Source: Mycobacterium sp.
GTDB lineage: Bacteria > Actinomycetota > Actinomycetes > Mycobacteriales > Mycobacteriaceae
Assembly (NCBI RefSeq): GCF_008709575.1
Contig: NZ_VYIK01000035.1
Location: 1-39,537 of the forward strand
DNA: 39,537 nucleotides
Reading direction: 5' to 3'
Shown: piece by piece, positions 8,393-18,047 of the stretch
Numbering within the stretch: position 1 is the stretch's first letter
Layout of the letters: each line of letters starts with the position of its first letter
The notes under the pieces: generated by a model
What the model was told of the DNA's origin: nothing
Database searches by the model: none
Seen by the model: the letters and a program-made list of their open reading frames with translations, nothing else
Position numbers and translations under genes: made by a program

Positions 8393-11300
8393 ATGAACGG
8401 TCCGTCTGCTCTGCGAGCCAGCGCTCATCGCGCGTCGTTCGTGCACCTGCATAACCACACCGAGTACTCGATGCTCGACGGTGCTGCCAAGATCACGCCG
8501 ATGCTCGCCGAGGCGCAGCGCCTGGAGATGTCGGCGATCGGGATGACCGACCATGGAAACATGTTCGGCGCCAGCGAGTTCTATAACGCCGCCACCAGCG
8601 TCGGAATCAAGCCGATCATCGGGGTCGAGGCCTATGTGGCGCCCGGCTCTCGTTTTGACACCCGCCGAATTTTCTGGGGCGACCCCAGTCAGAAGAGCGA
8701 CGACGTGTCCGGCGGCGGCTCGTACACCCACCTGACCCTGATCGCCGAGAACGCCACCGGGCTGCGAAACTTGTTCAAGCTCTCCTCGCTGGCCTCCTTC
8801 GAGGGCCAGCTGGGCAAGTGGTCGCGGATGGATGCCGAATTGGTTGCCGAACACGCGGCAGGCATCATCGCCACCACCGGCTGCCCGTCCGGTGAAGTGC
8901 AGACCCGGCTGCGACTCGGACAGCACCGTGAAGCGTTGGAGGCCGCCGCCACGTGGCGGGAGATCTTCGGACGCGACAACTATTTCCTGGAGCTGATGGA
9001 CCATGGGCTCGAGATCGAACGCCGGGTCCGTGACGGGCTGCTGGAAATCGGCCGCAGCCTTAACATTCCGCCGTTGGCGACCAACGACTGCCACTATGTG
9101 ACCCGCGACGCCGCGCACAACCACGAGGCGCTGCTGTGCGTGCAGACCGGCAAGACGCTGTCAGATCCCAACCGGTTCAAGTTCGACGGCGACGGCTACT
9201 ACCTCAAGTCGGCGGCCGAGATGCGGGGGATCTGGGACGACCAGGTTCCCGGGGCCTGCGACACGACCTTGCTGATCGCCGAGCGGGTGGGTTCCTACGC
9301 CGACGTGTGGACACCCCGGGACCGGATGCCGGTCTTTCCGGTGCCCGACGGGCACGACCAGGCGTCGTGGCTGCGCCATGAGGTCGACGCCGGGCTACGT
9401 CGGCGGTTCGGCGACGCGCTGCCGGACGGATATGCCGAGCGGGCTGCTTACGAGATCGAGGTGATCTGCGCCAAGGGCTTCCCGTCCTACTTTCTGATCG
9501 TGGCCGACCTGATCAACCACGCACGCTCGGTCGGCATCCGGGTCGGACCCGGCCGTGGTTCGGCGGCCGGCTCGCTGGTCGCTTATGCGCTGGGAATCAC
9601 CGATATCGACCCGATTCCGCACGGGTTGCTCTTCGAACGGTTCCTCAATCCCGAGCGCACGTCGATGCCCGACATCGACATCGACTTCGACGATCGCCGC
9701 CGCGGTGAGATGGTGCGCTACGCGGCCGACAAATGGGGCCATGACCGGGTCGCCCAGGTGATCACCTTCGGCACCATTAAAACCAAAGCGGCGCTGAAGG
9801 ACGCGGCTCGGATTCACTACGGTCAACCGGGATTTGCGATTGCCGACCGGATCACCAAGGCGCTGCCGCCGCCGATTATGGCCAAAGACATTCCGCTGGC
9901 CGGTATCACCGACCCCGACCACGAGCGCTACAAAGAGGCCGCCGAGGTGCGCGGTCTGATCGACACCGATCCGGACGTGCGGACTATCTACCAGACCGCC
10001 CGGGGGCTGGAAGGCCTGATCCGCAACGCCGGGGTGCACGCCTGTGCGGTGATCATGAGCAGCGAGCCGTTGACCGAGGTGATTCCGCTGTGGAAGCGAC
10101 CGCAGGACGGTGCGATCATCACCGGCTGGGACTACCCGGCGTGCGAGGCCATCGGGCTGCTGAAGATGGACTTCCTGGGGCTGCGCAATCTGACGATCAT
10201 CGGCGATGCGATCGACAACATCAAGGCTAACCGGGGGATCGACCTCGACCTGGAGTCGGTGCCGCTCGACGACCCCACGACCTACCAGTTGCTGGGCCGA
10301 GGCGACACGTTGGGGGTGTTCCAGCTCGACGGCGGGCCGATGCGCGACCTGTTGCGCCGCATGCAGCCCACCGGCTTCGAAGACGTCGTCGCGGTGATCG
10401 CGCTGTACCGTCCCGGTCCGATGGGGCAAAACGCCCACAACGACTATGCCGACCGCAAGAACGGCCGCCAGGCGGTGACGCCGATCCACCCCGAACTCGC
10501 CGAGCCGCTGGCCGAAATCCTGGCCGAGACCTACGGGCTGATCGTCTACCAAGAGCAGATCATGCGCATCGCGCAGAAGGTGGCCGGCTACTCGCTGGCC
10601 CAGGCCGATATCCTGCGCAAAGCAATGGGCAAGAAGAAGGCCGACGTGCTGGCCGCCGAATACGAAAGCTTCTCGGCCGGAATGCAGGCCAACGGCTACT
10701 CGGCCGGCGCGATCAAGGCGTTGTGGAACACCATCCTGCCGTTCGCCGACTACGCGTTCAACAAATCCCATGCCGCCGGCTACGGAATGGTGTCGTACTG
10801 GACGGCCTATCTCAAGGCGAACTATCCCGCCGAATATATGGCCGGTTTGCTCACCTCGGTGGGCGACGACAAGGACAAGGCAGCGGTATACCTGGCCGAC
10901 TGCCGCAAACTGGGCATCACCGTGCTGCCGCCGGACGTCAACGAATCAGGCCTGAACTTCGCCTCGGTGGGCACCGACATCCGCTACGGGCTGGGCGCGG
11001 TGCGCAACGTCGGCGCCAATGTGGTGGCTTCGCTGCTGAAAACGCGGACAGAGAAGGGCAAGTTCACCGACTTCTCGGACTATCTGAACAAAGTCGACAT
11101 CGCGGCCTGCAACAAGAAGGTCACCGAATCGCTCATCAAGGCCGGCGCATTCGACTCACTGGGTCACCCTCGCAAAGGATTGTTCCTGGTGCACACCGAT
11201 GCGGTGGACTCGGTGCTGGGCACCAAGAAGGCCGAGGCGGTCGGCCAGTTCGACCTGTTCGGGGACGCCGGGGGAGACGCCGCCGCCGGTGCGGCGTTCG

Positions 11301-11962
11301 CCATCAAGGTTCCCGACGAGGAGTGGGACGACAAGCACAAGCTCGGGCTGGAACGCGAGATGCTCGGACTGTACGTGTCCGGACATCCACTCAACGGGGT
11401 AGCGCATTTGCTGGCCGCCCAGGTCGACACCGCCATCCCGGCGATCCTCGACGGCGACGTCCCCACCGACACTGCGGTGAAGGTGGGCGGCATCCTCGCG
11501 TCGGTCAACCGGCGAGTCAACAAAAACGGAATGCCATGGGCGTCAGCCCAGTTGGAGGACCTCACCGGTGGCATCGAGGTGATGTTCTTTCCGCACATCT
11601 ACTCCGCCTGCGGCGCCGACATCGTCGACGACGCCGTGGTGGTGATCGACGCGCGGGTGAAGACGTCCGAAGACCGGATCTGTTTGATCGCCACCGACCT
11701 GACAGTGCCGGACTTTTCCCGGGTGCAGGCTGTGCAGCCGCTGGCGGTCAGCTTGCCCACCCGGCAATGCACCGTCGACACGGTCAGCGCGCTCAAGCAG
11801 GTGCTGGTGCGTCACCCCGGCACCTCGCAGGTGCACCTGCGGCTGATCAGCGGGGAGCGCGTCACCACGCTGGAGTTGGACGCCTCGCTGCGGGTGACCC
11901 CGTCGCCGGCCTTGATGGGCGACCTGAAGGCGTTGCTCGGCCCGGGGTGTGTGGGCGGTTAA
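8393..11962 (+). CDS. dnaE1: Replicative DNA polymerase III alpha subunit
   Basis: Main chromosomal replicase, 1189 residues, very similar to M. tuberculosis DnaE1 (Rv1547). The N-terminal PHP domain keeps its metal-binding histidines (HLHNHTEYS, from residue 18) and later [10 protein letters not shown] and THLTLI. In mycobacterial DnaE1 this domain is the proofreading exonuclease. The polymerase palm contains [12 protein letters not shown] and PDIDIDFDD near residue 426, matching the catalytic aspartates of the E. coli enzyme. [20 protein letters not shown], a helix-hairpin-helix region and a C-terminal OB fold ([18 protein letters not shown]) follow. The N-terminus is a few residues longer than in M. 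tuberculosis. The TAA stop shares TTAA with the stop of the convergent dioxygenase gene. Confidence 0.98.
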   Translation: MNGPSALRASAHRASFVHLHNHTEYSMLDGAAKITPMLAEAQRLEMSAIGMTDHGNMFGASEFYNAATSVGIKPIIGVEAYVAPGSRFDTRRIFWGDPSQKSDDVSGGGSYTHLTLIAENATGLRNLFKLSSLASFEGQLGKWSRMDAELVAEHAAGIIATTGCPSGEVQTRLRLGQHREALEAAATWREIFGRDNYFLELMDHGLEIERRVRDGLLEIGRSLNIPPLATNDCHYVTRDAAHNHEALLCVQTGKTLSDPNRFKFDGDGYYLKSAAEMRGIWDDQVPGACDTTLLIAERVGSYADVWTPRDRMPVFPVPDGHDQASWLRHEVDAGLRRRFGDALPDGYAERAAYEIEVICAKGFPSYFLIVADLINHARSVGIRVGPGRGSAAGSLVAYALGITDIDPIPHGLLFERFLNPERTSMPDIDIDFDDRRRGEMVRYAADKWGHDRVAQVITFGTIKTKAALKDAARIHYGQPGFAIADRITKALPPPIMAKDIPLAGITDPDHERYKEAAEVRGLIDTDPDVRTIYQTARGLEGLIRNAGVHACAVIMSSEPLTEVIPLWKRPQDGAIITGWDYPACEAIGLLKMDFLGLRNLTIIGDAIDNIKANRGIDLDLESVPLDDPTTYQLLGRGDTLGVFQLDGGPMRDLLRRMQPTGFEDVVAVIALYRPGPMGQNAHNDYADRKNGRQAVTPIHPELAEPLAEILAETYGLIVYQEQIMRIAQKVAGYSLAQADILRKAMGKKKADVLAAEYESFSAGMQANGYSAGAIKALWNTILPFADYAFNKSHAAGYGMVSYWTAYLKANYPAEYMAGLLTSVGDDKDKAAVYLADCRKLGITVLPPDVNESGLNFASVGTDIRYGLGAVRNVGANVVASLLKTRTEKGKFTDFSDYLNKVDIAACNKKVTESLIKAGAFDSLGHPRKGLFLVHTDAVDSVLGTKKAEAVGQFDLFGDAGGDAAAGAAFAIKVPDEEWDDKHKLGLEREMLGLYVSGHPLNGVAHLLAAQVDTAIPAILDGDVPTDTAVKVGGILASVNRRVNKNGMPWASAQLEDLTGGIEVMFFPHIYSACGADIVDDAVVVIDARVKTSEDRICLIATDLTVPDFSRVQAVQPLAVSLPTRQCTVDTVSALKQVLVRHPGTSQVHLRLISGERVTTLELDASLRVTPSPALMGDLKALLGPGCVGG

Positions 11963-12780
11963 AGCGGAGTTTCCCCGGAAGCCGTGGCGACGCCGGCAAG
12001 AATGTCGCCTCCACCCGAAGCAATAGCCGCCACGTCACGACCGAGCACCCCGAGCGGGTGACGGTGGTCGACCAGACCATAGATGTCGATATAAGCGTCG
12101 TAGCCCAGCAGGCGAAGGAAGTCGTCGGCCAGGGTCGAAGCGATCTCGGCCGGGATCGCCAGATACTGGTTTTCTTGCTGGCGGAGCCACGCGCAGTTGT
12201 AGTTCACGTTCAATCCGAGACGTGGTCCGCGACCGCGGTTGGCACCGGCGCCGTGGAAGAGCCCGCCATCCCATATCAGGACCGAGCCCGGTTCCATCTC
12301 CGCGGTCACGATCGTCGCGTCGGCGTCCAACTCGGTCGCGTCCTGGCTACCCGGTACCAGGCGGGTAGCGCCGTTCTCGGCGGTGAATTCAGTGAGGGCC
12401 CACATCGTGTTCACGATCACGGGTGGGTGCGGGCGAGCGATCGGAAACACCACGTCGTCTTGATGGAGAAATTGGGCGGTCTCGCCGGGATGGACCTCGA
12501 TCGCGTTGACAATCGACACCTGCGGCGCAGTGAGCATGCTTCGGACGAGATCCAGGACCGCCGGGTGGCAGACAACGGCGTCGACGGCGCGGGTTTTGGC
12601 CAGAATATTGTGGACACGTTTGGTCTGACCGCCAAAAAACTCCCCCTTACCCCAGGGTTGTCGGTCCAAGAGAGGACGCAGCGCGCTGCGCGCGTGCTCG
12701 ACAACCGCAGACGGAAGGACGTCGCGCAGGATGAGATAGCCGTCGCTGCGCAGTTTTTCCAGTGCTTGATCGTTGGACAT
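11959..12780 (-). CDS. PhyH-family Fe(II)/2-oxoglutarate dioxygenase
   Basis: The 273-residue protein has the phytanoyl-CoA dioxygenase fold signature: [11 protein letters not shown] at the N-terminus, the iron-binding HxD in FLHQDD, the distal histidine in [14 protein letters not shown], and the 2-oxoglutarate-binding arginine in PRLGLNVNY. Such enzymes hydroxylate lipids or small molecules, and the substrate is not readable here. It is the second gene of a minus-strand pair: the amidohydrolase stop is nine bases upstream, and GAGGAAG in that gap is a good ribosome binding site. I do not recall this pair between dnaE1 and ilvA in M. tuberculosis, so it looks like accessory content. Family confidence is high; function is unknown. 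Confidence 0.85.
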   Translation of the reverse strand: MSNDQALEKLRSDGYLILRDVLPSAVVEHARSALRPLLDRQPWGKGEFFGGQTKRVHNILAKTRAVDAVVCHPAVLDLVRSMLTAPQVSIVNAIEVHPGETAQFLHQDDVVFPIARPHPPVIVNTMWALTEFTAENGATRLVPGSQDATELDADATIVTAEMEPGSVLIWDGGLFHGAGANRGRGPRLGLNVNYNCAWLRQQENQYLAIPAEIASTLADDFLRLLGYDAYIDIYGLVDHRHPLGVLGRDVAAIASGGGDILAGVATASGETPL

Positions 12781-12789
12781 GGGTCTTCC

Positions 12790-14031
12790 TCAGGACAGGA
12801 CCGGATCGTGATAAATGACGCCCTCTTTCATGACGAATTCCACCCGGCCGGTGACGTCGATGTCGGTGAGCGGGTTGCCCGGCATCGCGACGAGATCGGC
12901 GATTTTACCTTCGGCGACCACACCCAGATCGTCGAGCTGCAGCAATGCGGCGGCCTCGCTGGTGGCGGCCCGCAGGGCACGCAGCGGAGAGATCCCGTTG
13001 GACACCATCATCGGAAATTCCCGCCAATTCTCGTGATGCGGAAACATGCCGGCGTCGGTGCCGAACGCGATGCGTACGTTGCTGGCGGCCAACCGCTCGG
13101 CGGCATCGAGCAATGGGCCCCGGTACTTTTGCGCTTTGCGCCGCGCATACTCCGGAGCCGTGGCCCACATCGGGTCGTCGGGGCTCCGTCGGGCGCCGGA
13201 CAGGATCGCGTACTGGGTAGGGACCATGAACACGTCGGCGTCTTCCATCATGCGCAACGTCTCCGACGACGCGAGGTTGCCGTGCTCGATGCTGCGGACC
13301 CCGGCCCGCACGGCCCGGCGGATACCCTCGTCGCCGTAGCTGTGCGGCGTGACCGGGACATCCAGGTCGGCAGCCGTGGCGACTAACACGTCCATCTCTT
13401 CCTGGCTGTAGGTGGCCTGTCCGGGGTCGTCCGACGGGGACGCGAAACCGCCGGTCGCGGCGAACTTGATCCAGTCCGCACCGGCGCGGATCTCCTGCCT
13501 GACCCGGATCCGGATCTCCTCGGCCCCGTCGGCAGCCGCCAACTCCAGCCGCCGCGACCGGCCTTGGTACTGATCGGCCGCCAATCCGCTGAAGTCGCCG
13601 TGGCCCCCGCGGGCCGAAATCATGTGCGGCGCCACTAGCATCCGCGGGCCCTCGATGATGCCGGCCGCCACCGCGTCACGCAGATCCACCGTCGGGTAGT
13701 CGACGTCGCCGCAGCCCAGGTCGCGGATTGTGGTGAACCCGTTGCGCAGTAGAGCGCGCAGTACGGGCAGGGCCTTGAGGGCTTTCGCAGTGCTCGAGTC
13801 GGCGGCCAGCACGGGGCTCAGCGGCGGTATCACCGTGACATGGGTGTGGCAGTCGATGAATCCCGGCGTCAGCGTGTACCCCGACAGGTCGATGGTGCGC
13901 GCATCCGCCGGTGGTTCGATCGCTTCGCCCACCTGCGCAATCCGGCCGTCGACGACGAGTACCTGCCGCTGCGGCGTCGATTCTGAAATTCCGTCCCACA
14001 CGTTGGCGCCGGTGATCAGTGTTGCCGTCAT
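12790..14031 (-). CDS. Metal-dependent amidohydrolase, imidazolonepropionase/prolidase-like
   Basis: The 413-residue TIM-barrel amidohydrolase carries the metal-binding HxH in GFIDCHTHV (H62, H64), a candidate carboxylated lysine in ADWIKFAATGG, histidines in VTPHSYGDEG and SIEHGNL, and the catalytic aspartate in AFGTDAGMFPHHEN. The C-terminal beta-sandwich part reads GKIADLVAMPGNPLTDI. It most resembles the cytosolic Xaa-Pro dipeptidase-like and imidazolonepropionase-like amidohydrolases, which act on amides, peptides or lactones. No signal peptide is visible. It leads the operon with the PhyH dioxygenase. AGGAG lies 11 bases before the ATG, and a TAACGT -10 candidate lies 43 bases upstream. 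The product of one enzyme may feed the other, but this is inference. Confidence 0.85.
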   Translation of the reverse strand: MTATLITGANVWDGISESTPQRQVLVVDGRIAQVGEAIEPPADARTIDLSGYTLTPGFIDCHTHVTVIPPLSPVLAADSSTAKALKALPVLRALLRNGFTTIRDLGCGDVDYPTVDLRDAVAAGIIEGPRMLVAPHMISARGGHGDFSGLAADQYQGRSRRLELAAADGAEEIRIRVRQEIRAGADWIKFAATGGFASPSDDPGQATYSQEEMDVLVATAADLDVPVTPHSYGDEGIRRAVRAGVRSIEHGNLASSETLRMMEDADVFMVPTQYAILSGARRSPDDPMWATAPEYARRKAQKYRGPLLDAAERLAASNVRIAFGTDAGMFPHHENWREFPMMVSNGISPLRALRAATSEAAALLQLDDLGVVAEGKIADLVAMPGNPLTDIDVTGRVEFVMKEGVIYHDPVLS

Positions 14032-14073
14032 GGTCGTCGCCTCTCCTGTGCTGCTGGCTCGGCGCCGCGCTCT

Positions 14074-14079
14074 ACGTTA
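14074..14079 (-). promoter_or_regulatory. Candidate -10 element of the amidohydrolase-dioxygenase operon
   Basis: TAACGT on the minus strand fits TANNNT and would give a leader of roughly 36 bases containing the AGGAG ribosome binding site. The remaining gap up to ilvA (14080-14197) shows no other clear motif. Confidence 0.3.
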
Positions 14080-14197
14080 GCGCGCCGGGGTTCGCCCACG
14101 GCCGCTGCACCGAGGCCCGCACCGCTACCCAGGCGCGACCGGCTCCGCGTGTCGACCCCAGTGCGCTGAACTGCCTGCTGGATGGCACCATTGATCG

Positions 14198-15475
14198 GTG
14201 TCTGCCGACCCGAGCCCCCCGGCCGCTGCGCCGCTGAGCGCAGCGGATGTCGACGCGGCGGCCCGACGGATCGCCCCGGTGGTCACCCCGACACCGTTGC
14301 AGTTGTGCGACCGGCTGTCGGCTGCGACCGGCGCCAGCGTCTACCTCAAGCGTGAAGACCTGCAGTCGGTTCGCTCCTACAAGCTGCGCGGCGCCTACAA
14401 CCTGCTGGTGCAGCTGTCGCCGGAGGAAGTCGCCGCCGGGGTGGTCTGCTCGTCTGCCGGCAATCACGCCCAGGGCTTCGCCTATGCCTGCCGGGCGCTG
14501 GGCATTCACGGCCGCGTGTACGTGCCGGCCAAGACGCCCAAACAGAAGCGGGACCGCATCCGCTACCACGGTGGGGACTTCGTCGAGCTGATCGTGGGCG
14601 GGCTGACTTACGATCTGGCCGCCGCGGCGGCGCTCGACGACGTGGCCCGCACCGGCGCGACGCTGGTCCCGGCGTTCGACGATGTGCGGACGATCGCCGG
14701 TCAAGGCACGATCGCCGTCGAACTGCTCAACCAGCTCGACAGCGAGCCCGACCTGGTCGTGGTTCCGGTCGGCGGCGGGGGGTGCATCGCCGGCATCACC
14801 ACTTACCTGGCGGAGCGGACGAGCAACACCGCGGTCCTGGGCGTCGAACCGGCCGGTGCTGCGGCGATGATGGCCGCGCTGGCCGCCGGAGCGCCGGTGA
14901 CGCTGGACCACGTCGACCAGTTCGTCGACGGTGCGGCCGTGAGCCGGGCCGGGACGTTGACCTACGCCGCGCTGGCCGCCGCGGGCGACATGGTATCGAT
15001 GAGCACCGTCGACGAGGGCGCGGTGTGTACCGCGATGCTCGACCTCTATCAGAACGAGGGCATCATCGCCGAACCCGCCGGTGCGCTGTCGGTCGCCGGC
15101 CTGCTCGAAGCCGACGTCGAACCGGGTTCCACCGTGGTCTGCCTGCTCTCGGGCGGCAACAACGATGTTTCCCGATACGGGGAGGTGCTGGAGCGCTCGC
15201 TGGTCCACCTCGGGCTCAAGCACTATTTCCTGGTCGACTTTCCTCAGGAGCCCGGGGCGTTGCGCCGGTTCCTCGACGACGTGCTCGGTCCCAACGACGA
15301 CATCACGCTGTTCGAATACGTCAAGCGCAACAACCGGGAGACCGGGGAGGCGCTGGTGGGAATCGAGCTGGGATCGGCCGCTGACCGCGACGCGTTGCTG
15401 GCCCGCATGCGGGCCACCGACCTCCACGTTGAAGCTCTCGAACCCGGCTCGCCGGCCTACCGCTACCTGCTCTGA
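14198..15475 (+). CDS. ilvA: Threonine deaminase (biosynthetic)
   Basis: PLP enzyme that converts threonine to 2-oxobutyrate, the first step of isoleucine synthesis. The 425-residue product closely follows M. tuberculosis IlvA (Rv1559, about 429). The PLP lysine lies in VRSYKLRGAYN, the phosphate-binding glycine loop is VGGGGCIAG, and SSAGNHAQGFAYA is conserved. The C-terminal ACT-like regulatory region (LKHYFLVDFPQEPGALRRFL) is the short single form. GTG at 14198 gives the family start MSADPS; no strong Shine-Dalgarno is seen. It is not in an operon with the other isoleucine-related gene here, ileS, which lies 14 kb away. Confidence 0.96.
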   Translation: MSADPSPPAAAPLSAADVDAAARRIAPVVTPTPLQLCDRLSAATGASVYLKREDLQSVRSYKLRGAYNLLVQLSPEEVAAGVVCSSAGNHAQGFAYACRALGIHGRVYVPAKTPKQKRDRIRYHGGDFVELIVGGLTYDLAAAAALDDVARTGATLVPAFDDVRTIAGQGTIAVELLNQLDSEPDLVVVPVGGGGCIAGITTYLAERTSNTAVLGVEPAGAAAMMAALAAGAPVTLDHVDQFVDGAAVSRAGTLTYAALAAAGDMVSMSTVDEGAVCTAMLDLYQNEGIIAEPAGALSVAGLLEADVEPGSTVVCLLSGGNNDVSRYGEVLERSLVHLGLKHYFLVDFPQEPGALRRFLDDVLGPNDDITLFEYVKRNNRETGEALVGIELGSAADRDALLARMRATDLHVEALEPGSPAYRYLL

Positions 15476-15503
15476 CCCATCAGTGCGGCAGCGCCTCGGG
15501 CCA

Positions 15504-15620
15504 TCATGCACGACGCTGCGCTCCGTCGCCGTGGACGAGCAGGTCGAGAGCCTCGGCGACGTGCAGATCGCTACGGTCTTTTGCTGGTATCCACCGCTGC
15601 AGCACGGCGGCGTCCTGCTG
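15504..15620 (-). other. In-frame coding-like segment beyond the stop of the 15621-16157 gene
   Basis: After the TGA at 15621-15623 the same minus-strand frame continues for 38 sense codons to a second TGA at 15504-15506. It reads QQDAAVLQRW, IPAKDRSDLH and VAEALDLLVH before GDGAQRRA. The composition is helical and protein-like, with G/C-rich third positions around EALDLLVHGD. It may be the original C-terminus cut off by a nonsense mutation. Confidence 0.45.
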
Positions 15621-16157
15621 TCACAGCCAGCCGACACGGGCGGCCGCAACCGGCTCGTCGGGGGCCGGGGCCAATTCCCCGTCGCGCACCCCGTCGAGCA
15701 TCCGCTGCACAGCGCGCAGGATCTCCGGTGCCTGCGCAGCGAGCCCGCTCTTGTCGGCGTCGGCGACCGCATCGGCGGGTACGCTCGCGCGAGCCAGCAA
15801 CGCAGCCGGATCGGCCAGCTGGTCAGCCAGCCAGGACAGCGGATCAGCCGACAGCTCGGGATCGAAATGCCGGGGTCCGGGTTCCCAGCCGTCGAAGCGG
15901 GGATGGTGGTGGGCTCGGTCGAGTGTGCCGGCCGGGCTGTCGGTAGACCCGAAAAGATCCACCCGCCATACCGGGCGGGTGAAGCTTATGGGAATACCGG
16001 CATATATCGATCCCTGCGGCTGGGATCGGTCCACAAGGCGAAGTTCTACTCTGACTCCCCGTTCCGGGGACTCCTGACCGGCCAGCGGGACCGGGTCGAG
16101 GAAATACATGTCGGCGACGACGACGCCGAGGGTTTCGAATCCGAACGCGACAAGCAT
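15621..16157 (-). CDS. Conserved hypothetical protein, possibly truncated
   Basis: I do not recognise a named family with confidence, although the sequence looks like a protein conserved in actinobacteria. The 178-residue product begins MLVAFGFETLGVVVADMYFL and then has a beta-rich stretch (VRVELRLVD, GSIYAGIPISFTRPVWRVDL), the motif DRAHHHPRFDGWEP, and a helical C-terminal half ending in ARVGWL. No signal peptide or membrane segment is seen. It sits between convergent ilvA and the tre operon and appears monocistronic. The TGA at 15621 may be premature, because the frame continues in coding style for 38 more codons. The histidine-rich HHH motif could bind metal, but that is speculation. Confidence 0.7.
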   Translation of the reverse strand: MLVAFGFETLGVVVADMYFLDPVPLAGQESPERGVRVELRLVDRSQPQGSIYAGIPISFTRPVWRVDLFGSTDSPAGTLDRAHHHPRFDGWEPGPRHFDPELSADPLSWLADQLADPAALLARASVPADAVADADKSGLAAQAPEILRAVQRMLDGVRDGELAPAPDEPVAAARVGWL

Positions 16158-16229
16158 CTGAGTCCTTCGACGTTGTGCAGCAGAGCGATCATCCCAGGTT
16201 AGCGCTCAACGCCGGGGCGCAGAGCCCGG

Positions 16230-16244
16230 CTCGGGAAACCCGAG
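16230..16244. repeat. Short inverted repeat downstream of treZ
   Basis: CTCGGG and CCCGAG flank three bases (AAA), a perfect six-base stem 58 bases beyond the treZ stop. It could be a weak terminator of the tre operon, but no U-tract follows on the minus strand. Confidence 0.3.
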
Positions 16245-16301
16245 AACTTTCCGAATCGCTGTATTATGAGATGTGCTGCAGCAGAGCACGATTGAGATGA
16301 G

Positions 16302-18047
16302 TCAACGGCCCGGCGTCCGGACGATGGCGAACGAATGCCCGGGCAGTTCGGTGGACACGTCGCCGACGACGGGCGCATCCCAGGCCAGCACCAGCTCGCC
16401 GGCGACCGGGACCCGCGCCGCGGTGGGCCCGAGGTTGCAGGCGATGGCCAACCGGCCGCGGCGCATCACGATCCAGTGGCGGTCCTCGTCGTAGTCGACC
16501 TGCAGGTCGGTGAGCCACGGATCGGTCAGGTCGGGTTCGCGGCGCCGCAGCGTGATCAGGTCTCGGTAGATCCGAAGCAGCCGCGCGTGCTCGCCGACGG
16601 AGAGTTCGGCCCAGTCCAGCTTGGAGCGATAAAAGGTTTGTGGGTCCTGCGGGTCGGGTATGTCGTCGGGGTTCCAGCCGTGCTCGGCGAACTCGTTCTT
16701 TCGTCCCTCGGCGATGGCGCGGGCCAGGTGGGGTTCCGGATGCGAGCTGAAAAACTGGAACGGAGTCGATGCACCCCACTCCTCACCCATGAAAAGCATT
16801 GCCGTATAGGGCGATCCAAGTACCAGCGCAGCTTTGACGGCGAGCTGGCCGCAGCTCAGGTTCTGTGACGGGCGGTCACCGGCGGCCCGGTTACCGACCT
16901 GGTCGTGAGTGCAGGTGTAGGCCAGCAGCCGGGTCGCCGGGATCTGTGCCGTGTCCAGCGGTCGGCCGTGGCGGCGGTGCCGAAACGACGAGTACGTGCC
17001 GGCGTGAAAAAAGCCGTGGCGCAGTGTGTGGGCGAGAGTGGCCAGCGATCCGAAGTCGGCGTAGTAGCCGTGGCGTTCACCGGACACCGCGGCGTGCACA
17101 GCGTGGTGGATATCGTCGTCCCACTGTGCGGTGAGCCCGTAACCGCCTATGGAATCGCCCGCGCCGCGGGGGGTGATCAGCCGCGGGTCGTTCAGGTCGC
17201 TCTCGGCGATCAACGATAATGGGCGGCCGAGTTGCTTCGCGAGCGAATCGGTTGCGGCCGAGAGCTCTTCGAGCAGGTGGATCGCGGTGGTGTCTACCAG
17301 CGCATGCACGGCGTCCAGCCGCAGCCCGTCGGCGTGGAAGTCGCGCATCCAGCGCAGCGCGCACTCGATGATATAGCGGCGGACTTCGTCGGAGTCGGCA
17401 CCGGCGATGTTGAGGGCTTCCCCCCACGGGTTACTCGCCGACGACAGATAGGGGCCGAACCGCGGCAGGTAGTTGCCCGAGGGTCCCAGGTGGTTGAACA
17501 CGGCGTCGATGAGCACACCAAGCCCGCGGCGATGGCACGCATCGACGAACCGCACCAGCCCGTCCGGGCCTCCGTAGGGTTCGTGCACCGCGTACCACAA
17601 CACCCCGTCGTAACCCCAGCCGTGCGTGCCGGAAAACGCGTTGACCGGCATCAGCTCGACGAAATCGACGCCGAGTTCGACCAGGTAGTCCAGCTTTGTG
17701 ATGGCCGAGTCGAACGTTCCCGCGGCGGTGAACGTGCCGGTGTGCAGCTCATAGATCAGCGCACCTTCCACCGACCGGCCGGCCCAGTCGCCGTCGGTCC
17801 AGGTCACGTCGGCCGCATTCCAGCGCTGGGAGCGGCCATGCACGCCGTCGGGCTGGCGGGGCGAGCGCGGATCGGGCAGGACGGCCGGATCGTCGTCGAG
17901 CAGATACCCGTAGCGAGCGTCCGGTGCGGCGTCGACGGTGGCACGCCACCAGCCGTCCGCCGATCGTGTCATCGGGTAGTGGTTTCCGGCGACGTCAAGG
18001 CGCACGCGGGCGGGTGTGGGAGCCCAGACTTCGAACCGGTGCATCAT
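16302..18047 (-). CDS. treZ: Malto-oligosyltrehalose trehalohydrolase
   Basis: GH13 enzyme that releases free trehalose from maltooligosyl trehalose made by TreY. The 581-residue product matches M. tuberculosis TreZ (580). An N-terminal carbohydrate-binding beta domain (FEVWAPTPARVRLDVAGNHY) precedes the barrel. The nucleophile block DGLRLDAVHAL is near residue 243, the acid/base region LIAESDLNDPRL near 280, and the third acidic block YTCTHDQVGN near 380. GPSGNYLPRFGPYLS is typical of TreZ. ATG at 18047 overlaps the treY stop by ATGA, so the two are translationally coupled; a second ATG follows immediately. It is the last gene of the treX-treY-treZ operon. Confidence 0.96.
   Translation of the reverse strand: MMHRFEVWAPTPARVRLDVAGNHYPMTRSADGWWRATVDAAPDARYGYLLDDDPAVLPDPRSPRQPDGVHGRSQRWNAADVTWTDGDWAGRSVEGALIYELHTGTFTAAGTFDSAITKLDYLVELGVDFVELMPVNAFSGTHGWGYDGVLWYAVHEPYGGPDGLVRFVDACHRRGLGVLIDAVFNHLGPSGNYLPRFGPYLSSASNPWGEALNIAGADSDEVRRYIIECALRWMRDFHADGLRLDAVHALVDTTAIHLLEELSAATDSLAKQLGRPLSLIAESDLNDPRLITPRGAGDSIGGYGLTAQWDDDIHHAVHAAVSGERHGYYADFGSLATLAHTLRHGFFHAGTYSSFRHRRHGRPLDTAQIPATRLLAYTCTHDQVGNRAAGDRPSQNLSCGQLAVKAALVLGSPYTAMLFMGEEWGASTPFQFFSSHPEPHLARAIAEGRKNEFAEHGWNPDDIPDPQDPQTFYRSKLDWAELSVGEHARLLRIYRDLITLRRREPDLTDPWLTDLQVDYDEDRHWIVMRRGRLAIACNLGPTAARVPVAGELVLAWDAPVVGDVSTELPGHSFAIVRTPGR

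Noticed and set aside
10723..13386. 887-codon plus-strand open frame across the end of dnaE1, the dioxygenase and the amidohydrolase
   Set aside because: It is out of frame or antisense to three genes with complete catalytic motifs, its translation is Arg/Gly/His-rich without recognisable domains, and such frames are common in high-GC DNA.
14072..15772. 566-codon minus-strand open frame antisense to ilvA
   Set aside because: ilvA is complete and conserved on the plus strand, and the antisense translation has no domain signature.
16264..16779. 171-codon minus-strand open frame overlapping the 3' end of treZ
   Set aside because: It lies in another frame inside treZ, whose C-terminal domain is intact and conserved there.
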